This document shows, one piece after another, positions 1-6,835 of a DNA stretch of 64,000 bases. The notes under the pieces are model-generated. The model saw nothing but the letters and a program-made list of their open reading frames with translations. It had not been told where the DNA came from and searched no databases. Source of the DNA: Macrococcus hajekii (GTDB lineage Bacteria; Bacillota; Bacilli; Staphylococcales; Staphylococcaceae); NCBI RefSeq assembly GCF_004359505.1, contig NZ_SCWE01000003.1, positions 1 through 64,000 of the forward strand. The letters run 5' to 3'. The translations under genes and the position numbers were made by a program. Each line of letters starts with the position of its first letter. Position 1 is the first letter of the stretch.

Positions 1-28
1 AATAAATCATCATTATTTATACACCCCA

Positions 29-191
29 TAATGTGTTTCCTTAGCGTCGTTACTGGGATTGTCAAGCGTACCCCCCCTCCCCTTTTTGCACCCCCCTCAC
101 GTGAAGAAAAAGTGCTTTAAATGTGGAGAGAAGAGTCCCCATACCGTTCCCCACGGTATTATCCAATCGCAAACTTTTTGACCGGGGGGTA
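29..191 (-). other. Candidate phage cos / packaging region between HNH gene and (off-window) terminase
   Basis: This gene-free interval lies directly downstream of the HNH endonuclease gene, where cos-type phages carry their cohesive-end site just before the small terminase gene. It contains several runs of six or seven C/G (about 69-76, 91-96, 183-188) and a perfect stem-loop. HNH endonucleases next to terminase are known partners of cos cleavage in staphylococcal cos phages and islands. That this is cos is inference from position and G/C-run structure; the nick sites cannot be read from one sequence. A start codon for the next leftward gene could be at 29 or 13, too close to the edge to call. 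Confidence 0.4.
141..159. repeat. Perfect 7-bp hairpin in candidate cos region
   Basis: ATACCGT and ACGGTAT pair perfectly around a 5-nt loop. There is no T-tract on either side, so it is not a terminator; an HNH or terminase recognition element is a reasonable guess. Confidence 0.5.
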
Positions 192-512
192 TCACCAAAA
201 TTCATCATGCCACTTTTTCTTTTTACTTTGATTAGGATGAAATCTATTTTCTTTTTTGTTATGACATTTCACACAAAGAGTTTCCAGATTATCCATATCG
301 AATGCGAGTTCGGGATGATGCTCCAGCGACTTGATATGGTCAACATCAAGTCGTTTGTGTTTATCTGGTTTATGTTGATTAGTGAATACTCTGCCATTTC
401 TTTTACATTCTTGGCATTCATAGTTATCCCTTTCGAGAACTAACTTACGTGTCACTTGCCATGCTCTACTTTTATATAACTTGACACGTTCTTCTCTAGT
501 CAATGTTGTCAT
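192..512 (-). CDS. Phage HNH endonuclease
   Basis: 106-residue HNH nuclease. Two CxxC pairs (CQEC, CVKC) form the zinc knuckle, DVDHI carries the metal-binding Asp-His and NLETLCVKCHN the second half of the HNH fold. Start at 512 is preceded by GAGGTGA at good spacing. In cos phages this small protein works with terminase in cleaving concatemers at cos during packaging; the location between the late activator and the (off-window) terminase fits that role exactly. Compact length is usual for this family. Confidence 0.88.
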   Translation of the reverse strand: MTTLTREERVKLYKSRAWQVTRKLVLERDNYECQECKRNGRVFTNQHKPDKHKRLDVDHIKSLEHHPELAFDMDNLETLCVKCHNKKENRFHPNQSKKKKWHDEFW

Positions 513-577
513 TGCTTGTCACCTCAATAGTTTAAAGACTCATCAGTCTAGATACATAATGGATCACCTGTGTGTAT

Positions 578-609
578 GACATAAGAAAGACGACATACCG
601 AAGTATGTC
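578..609 (-). terminator. Terminator after the late activator gene
   Basis: On the minus strand an 8-bp stem CGACATAC/GTATGTCG closes a UUCG tetraloop and is followed by TCTTTCTT. It would end the early transcript after the RinA-like gene. Confidence 0.6.
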
Positions 610-611
610 GT

Positions 612-680
612 CAAGTATTTTTACTTTACACTAATGTATATAAACCACCGCAAGCTGACAAGTATTTTTACTTTACACTA
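612..680. repeat. 22-nt direct repeat pair at the 3' end of the late activator gene
   Basis: Positions 612-633 and 659-680 are identical over 22 nt (start caagtattttt). The right copy covers the stop codon of the activator gene, so the left copy may be a duplicated gene end; a repeated regulatory site is the alternative. Confidence 0.75.
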
Positions 681-1236
681 CTAAGAATAGATTGCTATAT
701 AACTCATCATCAATTTTCTTCTTCGCTCGCTCTAGATATGATTCAACAGATGTCACTCTCACATGAAGCAGCTGGGCAACGTCTCCAGCACTCATTCCCT
801 CGCATTTCATCATGATGAATACTTCGAGTTCCCTCGGCGATAACCGTCGCAGTGCGTGGCTGATAGGACTGTCTGCGTTGGAGATATAGTCCGTGTACTC
901 ATCATCAGATACTTTGACGTATTGATTATTTTCTATCGCCACTTCCAGCACCTGCTGATCAACCAGATACACCTGCCGCCGCTCAATCGCATTATTCACA
1001 TTCGGATTGTGTCCTATCCGCAGCCACTCAATCACAAACAGCAGTTCATTGTACATGCCGTTCATCGTGGTGAGTTCCTGCATGACAGGACACGCTGCCT
1101 TCTGTCTATCGCCCAGGCTTTCCTTGCCCTGTTTCTTGTACGCCTCAATCACATCAGCATGCTCTATCTTGTAAGCATCTATCCGTCTCTTCATGTCATC
1201 AGCCGACTGTAAATATTGTATGAGTAAATCCTTCAT
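673..1236 (-). CDS. RinA/ArpU-type phage late transcriptional activator
   Basis: 187 residues from the ATG at 1236; GAGGAGG sits 6 nt upstream, so a longer in-frame start at 1251, which overlaps that RBS, is rejected. The C-terminal third (from LSPRELEVF) is a sigma-region-4/LuxR-like helix-turn-helix (AGDVAQLLHV, TSVESYLERAKKKI). The N-terminal part is charged and helical. Small proteins of this build, last in the early operon and just before the packaging genes, activate late transcription in staphylococcal (RinA) and enterococcal (ArpU) phages. The exact subfamily is inferred from position. Confidence 0.72.
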   Translation of the reverse strand: MKDLLIQYLQSADDMKRRIDAYKIEHADVIEAYKKQGKESLGDRQKAACPVMQELTTMNGMYNELLFVIEWLRIGHNPNVNNAIERRQVYLVDQQVLEVAIENNQYVKVSDDEYTDYISNADSPISHALRRLSPRELEVFIMMKCEGMSAGDVAQLLHVRVTSVESYLERAKKKIDDELYSNLFLVV

Positions 1237-1250
1237 GTAGAGCCTCCTCA

Positions 1251-1308
1251 TGTTATAATTAGTTTGTGGATAATTACAGCATGAGCCTTTGAAGGCTCTT
1301 TTTTATTT
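1251..1308 (+). ncRNA. Candidate short opposite-strand RNA upstream of the late activator
   Basis: An extended -10 (TGTTATAAT, 1251-1259) points away from the activator gene and is followed 24 nt later by GAGCCT-TTGA-AGGCTC with a T-run (1283-1308). The predicted RNA is about 40 nt, antisense to the activator leader. No good -35 is seen. Sixteen of 17 bases around the -10 match the cassette at 13122. Expression is not shown by sequence. Confidence 0.45.
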
Positions 1309-2274
1309 GTCCTCCCTCTCCTCTACTTTGCTTAATATAAGCTCAAATATCGCCTCTAGCACCTGGACCACTATGCTGTTGCCTGCCTGATGATAGAGTG
1401 CCGCATTCTTAAACTGCGGCCTTGCCGGATGTTCTGCTGCTACCTTGTCAAAGTCCTCATCGTCAAATCCCATCAGTCTCCAGCACTCTCTTTCTGTCAG
1501 TAGTCTGTATTTGTTGTCGGCTATTTTAACCACGCCACTATTCGGACTTCTGTCCTGTCTTGTAGTGACTGTATAGGCGTATTGATCAATAACTTCGCAA
1601 CTGCCCTTAAATGTCCGTTCTGATGGCGGTACGAATGTCGATGACCCTCTGATTCGGGATAGCATGGACTGTGATGTTACTGTGTACTTGTCATCCGGAT
1701 TGTTCTCCAGGAATTTTTGAATCGGCTGCATCGGTCTAGTGCGTAACCTGCTGAAATCGAACCACTCGCCATTCAACATACTAACCACAAACACTCTTTC
1801 CCTTGTCTGTGGAATGCCGAAGTGCCTCGCATCCAGGACATCGTAATTGGATGTATAGCCGAGACGCTCCATCTCGATGAAATACTTGTTGAAGCTGTGT
1901 ATCATATCTTTTGCAAGTACGCCCTTGACGTTTTCCCAGATGACCACTTTGGGCTTCCATTCGCCCATCGACTTGATGATGCGTAACGTTTCCCACATAA
2001 GTGATGAACGTGTCTTATCTTCATCTTTGCCTCCTAATCGCTTACCAGCTCTCGAGAAGTCCTGACAAGGGCTGCCATGCACCAGAATATCAGGTCTCAA
2101 GTTCCAACCGATGACTGACTGCGGTTTGTGCAGATGGTCGTACAGTGCGTTGTATGTGCGTACTGCCTTTTCGTCTATCTCCACATAATCGATGGATTTA
2201 TGAGGATAGCCGAGATTGAGCAAGGCTTTTCTAGGTGCGCCGATTCCACCGAACAATTCGAGAATCTTAATCAC
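1303..2274 (-). CDS. Orphan DNA cytosine-C5 methyltransferase
   Basis: 323-residue type II-like m5C methyltransferase. Motif I LELFGGIG (5-12), catalytic PCQ (69-71, Cys70), ENV (114-116), QTRER (156-160) and motif X AGNSIVVQV near the C terminus are all present, so it looks active. The start is GTG at 2274 behind AGGAGGTG. No restriction endonuclease gene is adjacent. It sits among phage replication/nucleotide genes, as orphan phage methylases do, where it would protect phage DNA from host restriction. Target sequence cannot be read. Confidence 0.93.
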   Translation of the reverse strand: MIKILELFGGIGAPRKALLNLGYPHKSIDYVEIDEKAVRTYNALYDHLHKPQSVIGWNLRPDILVHGSPCQDFSRAGKRLGGKDEDKTRSSLMWETLRIIKSMGEWKPKVVIWENVKGVLAKDMIHSFNKYFIEMERLGYTSNYDVLDARHFGIPQTRERVFVVSMLNGEWFDFSRLRTRPMQPIQKFLENNPDDKYTVTSQSMLSRIRGSSTFVPPSERTFKGSCEVIDQYAYTVTTRQDRSPNSGVVKIADNKYRLLTERECWRLMGFDDEDFDKVAAEHPARPQFKNAALYHQAGNSIVVQVLEAIFELILSKVEEREDK

Positions 2275-2339
2275 TTGCCCAGCACCTCCTTTACACGTTG
2301 AATTTTTCGTGATAAATGTTTAATTTTATCTTTCGTCAA
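2271..2339 (-). CDS. Possible 22-aa minicistron leading into the methyltransferase
   Basis: TTG-initiated reading frame of 22 residues, basic and helical, ending QRVKEVLGK. Its TGA overlaps the GTG of the methyltransferase and its last codons form that gene's AGGAGGTG RBS. It overlaps the end of the upstream gene by 14 nt. The RBS for the TTG is weak. It may serve only translational coupling; resembles the tiny ORFs at 2690 and 8426. Confidence 0.3.
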   Translation of the reverse strand: MTKDKIKHLSRKIQRVKEVLGK

Positions 2340-2562
2340 TAGGTGTTCTCGCTAATGAATCACAAAAATTATAAATTACATTTGCTACATGTCCTTTTAA
2401 TTCATTTAAATTATCGTCCATTTTTATATTGAACATTTGCTTTGTAGACACTCTTGCAAGTTCACTTCCGTCTTGTTCAGTTACAATAATTAATTCATTA
2501 TCACCTTCTATAACTTTTGCACCATAAACTAACATCATTGATTTAAATTTTCTATATTGCAT
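2326..2562 (-). CDS. Hypothetical phage protein, 78 aa
   Basis: Not recognised. A small, mildly acidic protein with alternating hydrophobic strands in the first half (SMMLVYGAKVI, ELIIVTEQDG) and a helical C terminus. Lies in the early operon between the methyltransferase and a tiny membrane ORF. Gene density and orientation support it; function is unknown. Confidence 0.6.
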   Translation of the reverse strand: MQYRKFKSMMLVYGAKVIEGDNELIIVTEQDGSELARVSTKQMFNIKMDDNLNELKGHVANVIYNFCDSLARTPIDER

Positions 2563-2610
2563 AATTTATCCCTCTATATATTTTTAAATAAAACTTTTAT
2601 TTTATCCGCA

Positions 2611-2685
2611 TCATCGCCCTACCATATGAAATACACGTATGATAAACACGTCAATGAGTGCGATGCCTGTGATAATCTTCAGCAT
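2611..2685 (-). CDS. Tiny membrane protein, 24 aa
   Basis: ATG at 2685 behind a strong GGGAGG with 7-nt spacing. The 24 residues are almost one hydrophobic helix (IITGIALIDVFII) followed by a basic tail, which suggests a single-span inner-membrane peptide. Starts 4 nt after the stop of the preceding minicistron, so the two are likely coupled. Function unknown. Confidence 0.5.
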   Translation of the reverse strand: MLKIITGIALIDVFIIRVFHMVGR

Positions 2686-2689
2686 GACA

Positions 2690-2758
2690 TTACCTCCCTA
2701 GTATCCGTTTGACTTCTTCCAGGATGTCTTTCTTAGTAGTTTCGCTCTTGTCTTGCAT
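2690..2758 (-). CDS. Possible 22-aa minicistron overlapping dUTPase end
   Basis: 22-residue charged helix ending ILEEVKRILGR, starting 26 nt inside the 3' end of the dUTPase gene in another frame. Its final codons carry the GGGAGG used by the next ORF. No strong RBS. C-terminal pattern is shared with ORFs at 2271 and 8426. Confidence 0.35.
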   Translation of the reverse strand: MQDKSETTKKDILEEVKRILGR

Positions 2759-3242
2759 GATTCTCTGCGTTCTTTCTGTCATAGGCTTGTTCGATGTCTT
2801 CGAGGGTGAATGAGTAGTGGTCGAGGATGAGAAGCAACCCAGCATAGATTTCATAAACGTCTGATGAATTAAGCATGTCATCGAGAATGTCGGCGTAACT
2901 CATTCTGCTTGCATATCTCACTCGCTCCACAATGATGTGGGCGATATGAGCCTCTGCTGATAACTGCCTTTTGTTTAGGATGAGGTGGATGAAATGGATG
3001 ACATCCACTGCCTCCCCAAGAATTAAATCTGGATTGACTGCTTTCTGTTTCCAGTACTTCCACAAGTCGTAGCAATTATTGATGAACTCTGCCACCTCTA
3101 CTTTTAAGGCGATTTGATGCTTGGTGTCTAAATCAAAGTCCCAGTCGTCATCGCTGAAATTGAATTTCGTTCTAATCATTCGATCCAGCTCTTCCTGCTT
3201 AGTTGCGAACTTGTTGAATAACTCTGTTGTCATTTTAATCAT
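2733..3242 (-). CDS. dut: Dimeric dUTPase (all-alpha NTP pyrophosphatase type)
   Basis: 169 residues. The helical MazG-like core carries the metal-binding sites: KVEVAEFINNCYDLWKYWK (about 47-65) and EAVDVIHFIHL (about 77-87). This is the dimeric phage dUTPase type (as in staphylococcal phage phiNM1), not the trimeric beta type. It hydrolyses dUTP to dUMP and keeps uracil out of phage DNA. In staphylococci such phage dUTPases also derepress pathogenicity islands by binding Stl; whether that applies here is unknown. Start at 3242 follows AGGAGGG and overlaps the previous stop. Confidence 0.88.
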   Translation of the reverse strand: MIKMTTELFNKFATKQEELDRMIRTKFNFSDDDWDFDLDTKHQIALKVEVAEFINNCYDLWKYWKQKAVNPDLILGEAVDVIHFIHLILNKRQLSAEAHIAHIIVERVRYASRMSYADILDDMLNSSDVYEIYAGLLLILDHYSFTLEDIEQAYDRKNAENHARQERNY

Positions 3243-3444
3243 TCTTCATACCCTCCTTAAATTCCACTTGTGCCGGATATACTTCACGTAGTCGTCCCTC
3301 GTATCTAATCACTGCGACTGGATGAGCTTTCTGCCCTGCAGGAAAGCCTCCAATCGTTGCACTGGGACCATGCGTCCACGCTTTCTGAAATATTCCAAGG
3401 AAATCCTTTTCTTCGATTTCGTAAATGCGTTCAGTTGATATCAT
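3235..3444 (-). CDS. Hypothetical phage protein, 69 aa
   Basis: Not recognised. The C-terminal part (HPVAVIRYEGRLREVYPAQVEF) looks like a small beta barrel of the kind that describes DNA-associated or regulatory phage proteins. Its ATG overlaps the upstream TGA (ATGA) and its own stop overlaps the dUTPase start by 8 nt, so all three genes are translationally coupled. Confidence 0.62.
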   Translation of the reverse strand: MISTERIYEIEEKDFLGIFQKAWTHGPSATIGGFPAGQKAHPVAVIRYEGRLREVYPAQVEFKEGMKND

Positions 3445-3554
3445 TCTGCTTGCCCTCCATATCTAAATGTTCTCGTGATTCCATCTGGACACTTTACTGT
3501 AACTGTTTCATTAAGATCCACTTTAGTTTGTCTCCGTATTCTAATCGGCATCAT
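3441..3554 (-). CDS. Small phage protein, 37 aa
   Basis: ATG-ATG start behind GGAGGGATAA. The 37 residues are basic at the N terminus (PIRIRRQTKVDLNE) and end in FRYGGQAE; the GGAGGG inside the last codons is the RBS of the next gene and its TGA overlaps that gene's ATG. Too short for family assignment but the signals are strong. Confidence 0.55.
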   Translation of the reverse strand: MMPIRIRRQTKVDLNETVTVKCPDGITRTFRYGGQAE

Positions 3555-3728
3555 TTATCCCTCCACTTTATGTTCTTTAATAAATAGGTCATGTCCTGCG
3601 AATTGCTCTCTTAGGTTTTCGAGTTCGATACGTGCCCGTTCTTTTGTTGTAAGTAACTGACTTACCGGCTCAATATGATGTCCGTTGATTTACACCATTA
3701 CCTGCCACACGCTGAATTTGTAGGTCAT
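3555..3728 (-). pseudogene. Small phage ORF (57 codons) with in-frame stop at codon 13
   Basis: GGAGGACACGCA precedes the ATG at 3728, and the frame stays open to TAA at 3555 except for a TAA at 3690-3692. Downstream of the stop the frame still reads like protein (INGHHIEPVSQLLTTKERAR). A single C-to-T change of CAA would create this stop. Either a recent nonsense mutation, reinitiation at a rare start, or a sequencing error. Confidence 0.5.
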
Positions 3729-3883
3729 TGCGTGTCCTCCTGTATCCTAAATGCTTCATCAATTAAAGCTTCTGAAATATTATGAAGCTCTTCTTGAGTT
3801 TCTGGGTCAACTGTTTCATCTGCGACTTGCTCTAGTTTTTGAGCAAGTCCAATCAATAATGTTTTAATGTTTTTATCATTCAT
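3725..3883 (-). CDS. Small acidic phage protein, 52 aa
   Basis: ATG at 3883 behind GAGGTGA, immediately abutting the upstream TAG. Acidic and helical with Leu/Ile heptads (IKTLLIGLAQKLEQV, LHNISEALIDEAF). Stop overlaps the ATG of the next ORF (ATGA). Function unknown. Confidence 0.58.
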   Translation of the reverse strand: MNDKNIKTLLIGLAQKLEQVADETVDPETQEELHNISEALIDEAFRIQEDTQ

Positions 3884-4033
3884 CTACTCTTCACCTCTAA
3901 TCCAATTGATTAACGTTATCCAGCACTGTATGTGAAATTTGATTGCGTCTGCTACTGCATCGACTAAAGGCAACCAGTAGTGGTAACCTATATAATCGAG
4001 TGATGCGATGATATAACGCTCGATAAAGTTCAT
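3884..4033 (-). CDS. Small aromatic-rich phage protein, 49 aa
   Basis: Starts directly after the upstream TAG. Rich in Tyr/Trp/Ile (YIGYHYWLPLVDAVADAIKF, CWITLINWIRGEE), possibly amphipathic or membrane-associated. Its last four codons (RGEE-stop) double as the GAGGTGA RBS for the next gene; the same 19-nt cassette ends the preceding gene. Confidence 0.52.
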   Translation of the reverse strand: MNFIERYIIASLDYIGYHYWLPLVDAVADAIKFHIQCWITLINWIRGEE

Positions 4034-4372
4034 CTACTCTTCACCTCGTTCGAGTTCGTTCATTTTATCTACGATTAAAGCTAAAACAAATCTTAAGTCA
4101 CAGTCTGACGCTCTTCCTGCTGATGCTATATGTTCTTTCAACTTCTCCCATCTTTCCTCGAGTTCGATTACTCGCTCTCTTGCAATGATGGTGTACTGTA
4201 AATCATCTACCTTCTCTTCAATAGAGTGGTCAAGCAACTCAAGGACGGTTAGATCATTATCCTTGAGTGCTGTACCATACTTAGCTAAACCCTTCTCATT
4301 CTGCTTGCGTAACTGTTTCTTAACTAAAGGCAGGATGTTGTTGATGTCTGTTAGGTTGTCGGCTTGTCTCAT
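4034..4372 (-). CDS. Hypothetical phage protein, 112 aa
   Basis: Not firmly recognised. The segment NEKGLAKYG...LLDHSIEEKVDDLQYTIIAR resembles the metal-binding helices of MazG-like or dATP/dGTP-type phage pyrophosphohydrolases, but I cannot see the full motif set. Helical throughout. Start overlaps the upstream stop by 4 nt; ends with the duplicated RGEE/RBS cassette. Confidence 0.55.
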   Translation of the reverse strand: MRQADNLTDINNILPLVKKQLRKQNEKGLAKYGTALKDNDLTVLELLDHSIEEKVDDLQYTIIARERVIELEERWEKLKEHIASAGRASDCDLRFVLALIVDKMNELERGEE

Positions 4373-4719
4373 AGCACACCCACCTTCTTAGCGATTTCTT
4401 CTAAATCTTTTAAAGGCGTAGTTGTCCAATCGAAATCTCTGAGGATTCGCATTAATTTTTTTCTTTTTTCCTCCGCATTGATTTCAGCGACTTTCTCTTC
4501 CGAATACTGAATTAATCCCCCCCAATACCCGTAACCATTTCTTTGTCTACCTTCTTCGTCAAAGCGTCGGTTTAAAACATCAATCTTGCCTGCTGGGGTA
4601 ATTTTTTGGATTCTTCCGATTCTATTTGTAATAGCTCCATATTGACTCTCGTGGATGATTACTCGATCGCCGACCTTTAATTCTGCAAGCCAGCCTGTTC
4701 TTTTATCTTGCGTCATCAC
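4369..4719 (-). CDS. Hypothetical phage protein, 116 aa
   Basis: Not recognised. The N-terminal half (KVGDRVIIHESQYG...GRIQKITPAGKIDV) has the look of a small KOW/SH3-like beta barrel; the C terminus is helical and charged. Overlaps both neighbours by 4 nt (ATGA-type coupling). Confidence 0.58.
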   Translation of the reverse strand: MMTQDKRTGWLAELKVGDRVIIHESQYGAITNRIGRIQKITPAGKIDVLNRRFDEEGRQRNGYGYWGGLIQYSEEKVAEINAEEKRKKLMRILRDFDWTTTPLKDLEEIAKKVGVL

Positions 4720-5111
4720 TTCTCCCCCATAATTTCGTCAAATTTTTGGTTATCAAAATCGTAAATATCTCCATCAAATTTCGGGTGTTTATAGATGTAG
4801 ACCACTTGCAACAAGAATATCGGCGCACCCAGTAAAGATTGATAACTGATCAAACCTTTTTGTCTGAAATCAGCCAGTAAATTATGGTATTCACTTATCA
4901 ACATGGCTGCCTCTTCTAACACACTAGTAATAGTTGTTTCGTCATTGTCCAGTTTTTCAATAAGTTCCTCGATAGCATCAACCCAAAGGTTCACTTCAAT
5001 ATCAGCCTTATCCAGTAATTGCTTATAATTCTTTGCAACTTTAATCAGATTATCCTCGTTATAATTCTTAACAAGTTCTCTAGTGGCATTGTGCATCTCT
5101 TTAATTTTCAT
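4716..5111 (-). CDS. Hypothetical phage protein, 131 aa
   Basis: Not recognised. Largely alpha-helical and acidic (pattern EAIEELIEKLD...VLEEAAMLISEYHNLLADF), with a more hydrophobic stretch GAPIFLLQVVYIY near residue 100. RBS GAGGAGAACCA precedes the ATG. Sits in the coupled early operon with no catalytic motif visible. Confidence 0.58.
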   Translation of the reverse strand: MKIKEMHNATRELVKNYNEDNLIKVAKNYKQLLDKADIEVNLWVDAIEELIEKLDNDETTITSVLEEAAMLISEYHNLLADFRQKGLISYQSLLGAPIFLLQVVYIYKHPKFDGDIYDFDNQKFDEIMGEK

Positions 5112-5123
5112 TGGTTCTCCTCC

Positions 5124-5321
5124 TCAATAAATCTCAATGTGTACATCTTTGCCTGCCTGTAAAATGCGATAGTCCTTGATATTCACAAATGTTTTCGCTC
5201 CGTCAGCATGTTCAAGTTCAAAAAACTCATAGTCAGCGTTAGTGTGAATCGTTTTCACATCTTCGAATACGTATTCGTCTTTTTTAGTAGTAATGTTCAC
5301 TCGCTTAGCTTTTTGTGCCAT
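5124..5321 (-). CDS. Hypothetical phage protein, 65 aa
   Basis: Start chosen at 5321 because GGGGAGTAAGG sits just upstream; an in-frame ATG at 5360 lacks one. Basic N terminus (AQKAKRVNITTKK) followed by beta strands (DYEFFELEHADGAKTFVNIKDYRIL). Function unknown. Confidence 0.58.
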   Translation of the reverse strand: MAQKAKRVNITTKKDEYVFEDVKTIHTNADYEFFELEHADGAKTFVNIKDYRILQAGKDVHIEIY

Positions 5322-5397
5322 CCTTACTCCCCACTCTCTTAAATGTCCGTACAAACACATCCCGTGGCACGTATGCGGTCACTGTGTTAAATCGCAT
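5305..5397 (-). CDS. Possible 30-aa minicistron
   Basis: ATG at 5397 opens a basic 30-residue frame (VTAYVPRDVFVRTFKRVG) that ends inside the next gene. It fills the gap between two supported ORFs with overlaps at both ends, but its RBS is poor. Confidence 0.3.
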   Translation of the reverse strand: MRFNTVTAYVPRDVFVRTFKRVGSKDGTKS

Positions 5398-5482
5398 CCG
5401 TGCCAGCTAAGATGTAGTATTTCTTGTTCTTGCCTGTAATGGTGTAGAAACCGCCGTGTAGGGTGTCTTCGTATAGGTCCAA
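5387..5482 (-). CDS. Possible 31-aa phage protein with TTG start
   Basis: TTG at 5482 follows GAGGTG (6-nt spacing) that is itself formed by the last codons of the methyltransferase gene. The 31 residues (DLYEDTLHGGFYTITGKNKK...) look like a compact beta hairpin protein. Signals are good for its size; family unknown. Confidence 0.45.
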   Translation of the reverse strand: MDLYEDTLHGGFYTITGKNKKYYILAGTDAI

Positions 5483-5485
5483 TGG

Positions 5486-6475
5486 TTACACCTCGAATAT
5501 ATCAATTTGCTTACCTGTTACTCGATGATTATTAATTCGTTCGATGGATTTTTTATAAAAAGTTTCATCCATCTCAAACCCGATAAAATTACGATTCGTA
5601 TTCATGCACGCGATTGCAGTTGTTCCTGAACCCATACAGTTGTCTAGTACTGTATCGCCCTCGTGACTATAAATCTTGATAAGATGTTCAATAAGATCAA
5701 CTGGCTTCTGTGTTGGGTGAAATCCCGGCTTCTTATTAAACTCCAAGACATTTGACGCAAATTTCTGACCTTCAGGAATATTGAAGATTCTCGGGTGTCT
5801 GACGTTGAGCGCTTTAAGTTCTTCGTACGGCTTGAAACCTTTCCATTTGTCGATGTTGAAGACTTCGATAAGTTGGTTGTAGGTTTGTTCAGGAACTATT
5901 TTAAATTGCAAACCATCAGGACTTAAAAAATGTACAAATTTATAGTTTCCTACTTTTTTATTAATTTCACTTGAGTTCAAACCTATAAAATTTTTCAACT
6001 CTCTTACGTAATTTCTGAGTTCTGAGAGATTATTATAGTCATAATTTTTTGACCACACTGATATGTCTTCAAAATAGTTAACAGGTGCTTTCTTAACGCC
6101 TAAAATATTTCCAGCATTATTCTTCTTCCATATCATGGGATAATTAAATTGGATTATAGAACCACATTTATAACTTCTTAAATGCGATGTATAAGGTTCT
6201 TGACTAAATAACACAATCCTTCCGTTATCGCGCAACACTCTTGCATATTCGTTAAATAATTCTTCAGTAGGGATAATTGTGTCCCACAAATGTTCTCGTC
6301 TACTATATTGAGTTATAGTGCCGTCTTTTCTTTTTTTAAACGCACCTTTAAGCGAGTTCTTCATCGTCCCATAAGGCGGGTCGCAGACGATTAAGTCTAT
6401 CGACCCTTCAGGAATTTTTTTCATACCTTCCAAACATTCTTCGTTGTAGATTTTATTAAGTTCTATTTCTCCCAT
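5486..6475 (-). CDS. Orphan DNA amino-methyltransferase (N6-adenine / N4-cytosine, beta class)
   Basis: 329 residues. DPPYGT (32-37) comes before the AdoMet-binding CMGSGTT (about 280-286), the beta-class order; HPTQKPVDLIEHLI and FIGFEMDETFYKKSIERI are further family signatures. A central target-recognition insert of about 130 residues is more AT-rich and Asn/Lys-rich than the flanks. The GGAGG abuts the ATG with no spacer, so the start is uncertain. With no nuclease beside it, it most likely modifies phage DNA against host restriction. Confidence 0.9.
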   Translation of the reverse strand: MGEIELNKIYNEECLEGMKKIPEGSIDLIVCDPPYGTMKNSLKGAFKKRKDGTITQYSRREHLWDTIIPTEELFNEYARVLRDNGRIVLFSQEPYTSHLRSYKCGSIIQFNYPMIWKKNNAGNILGVKKAPVNYFEDISVWSKNYDYNNLSELRNYVRELKNFIGLNSSEINKKVGNYKFVHFLSPDGLQFKIVPEQTYNQLIEVFNIDKWKGFKPYEELKALNVRHPRIFNIPEGQKFASNVLEFNKKPGFHPTQKPVDLIEHLIKIYSHEGDTVLDNCMGSGTTAIACMNTNRNFIGFEMDETFYKKSIERINNHRVTGKQIDIFEV

Positions 6476-6556
6476 CCTCCAAACATCATTTCCAGATACT
6501 TATCCGTCGCCCTCTTATTCGGCTCCAAATCTTACTTCTGCACCTTCTTGTATCAT

Positions 6557-6835
6557 CTACTCTGCCTCTATTTCGCTTTTGATTTGATTTAAGACTTCAA
6601 TCCAGTTATCAATTTTTCGCACATTATCAAATTCGTAAATGATTGTTTCTTTCGCATCTTTTCTAGGATCAACTAGTTTATCGTAGTCATCTCTTTTATA
6701 ACCAATCATCAGTACAAAAACGGGTTTACCGTCTATATGACCACGACCGACACGATTGACCGAATCCATACTCTTATACCGTCTAATAATTCCAGGTAGT
6801 TTAATACGTTTAATTATTTTAGATAACTTAATCAT
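6557..6835 (-). CDS. Hypothetical phage protein, 92 aa
   Basis: Not recognised. Basic N terminus (KLSKIIKRIKLPGIIRRYK) then a beta-rich core (GKPVFVLMIGYKRDDYDKL, ETIIYEF) and a helical end. Start abuts the RusA stop (TAG-ATG). The 81-nt gap downstream (6476-6556) holds only a 13-codon ORF and the tail of a possible minicistron ending FGGWEK. Confidence 0.58.
   Translation of the reverse strand: MIKLSKIIKRIKLPGIIRRYKSMDSVNRVGRGHIDGKPVFVLMIGYKRDDYDKLVDPRKDAKETIIYEFDNVRKIDNWIEVLNQIKSEIEAE

Noticed and set aside
123-443. 106-codon plus-strand frame opposite the HNH gene
   Set aside because: Mirror of the HNH coding frame; no RBS and low-complexity Phe/Ile-rich product.
856-1212. 118-codon plus-strand frame opposite the late activator
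   Set aside because: Antisense shadow of a supported gene with no RBS.
2878-3075. 65-codon minus-strand frame inside dUTPase
   Set aside because: Out-of-frame product without family features; dUTPase frame is clear.
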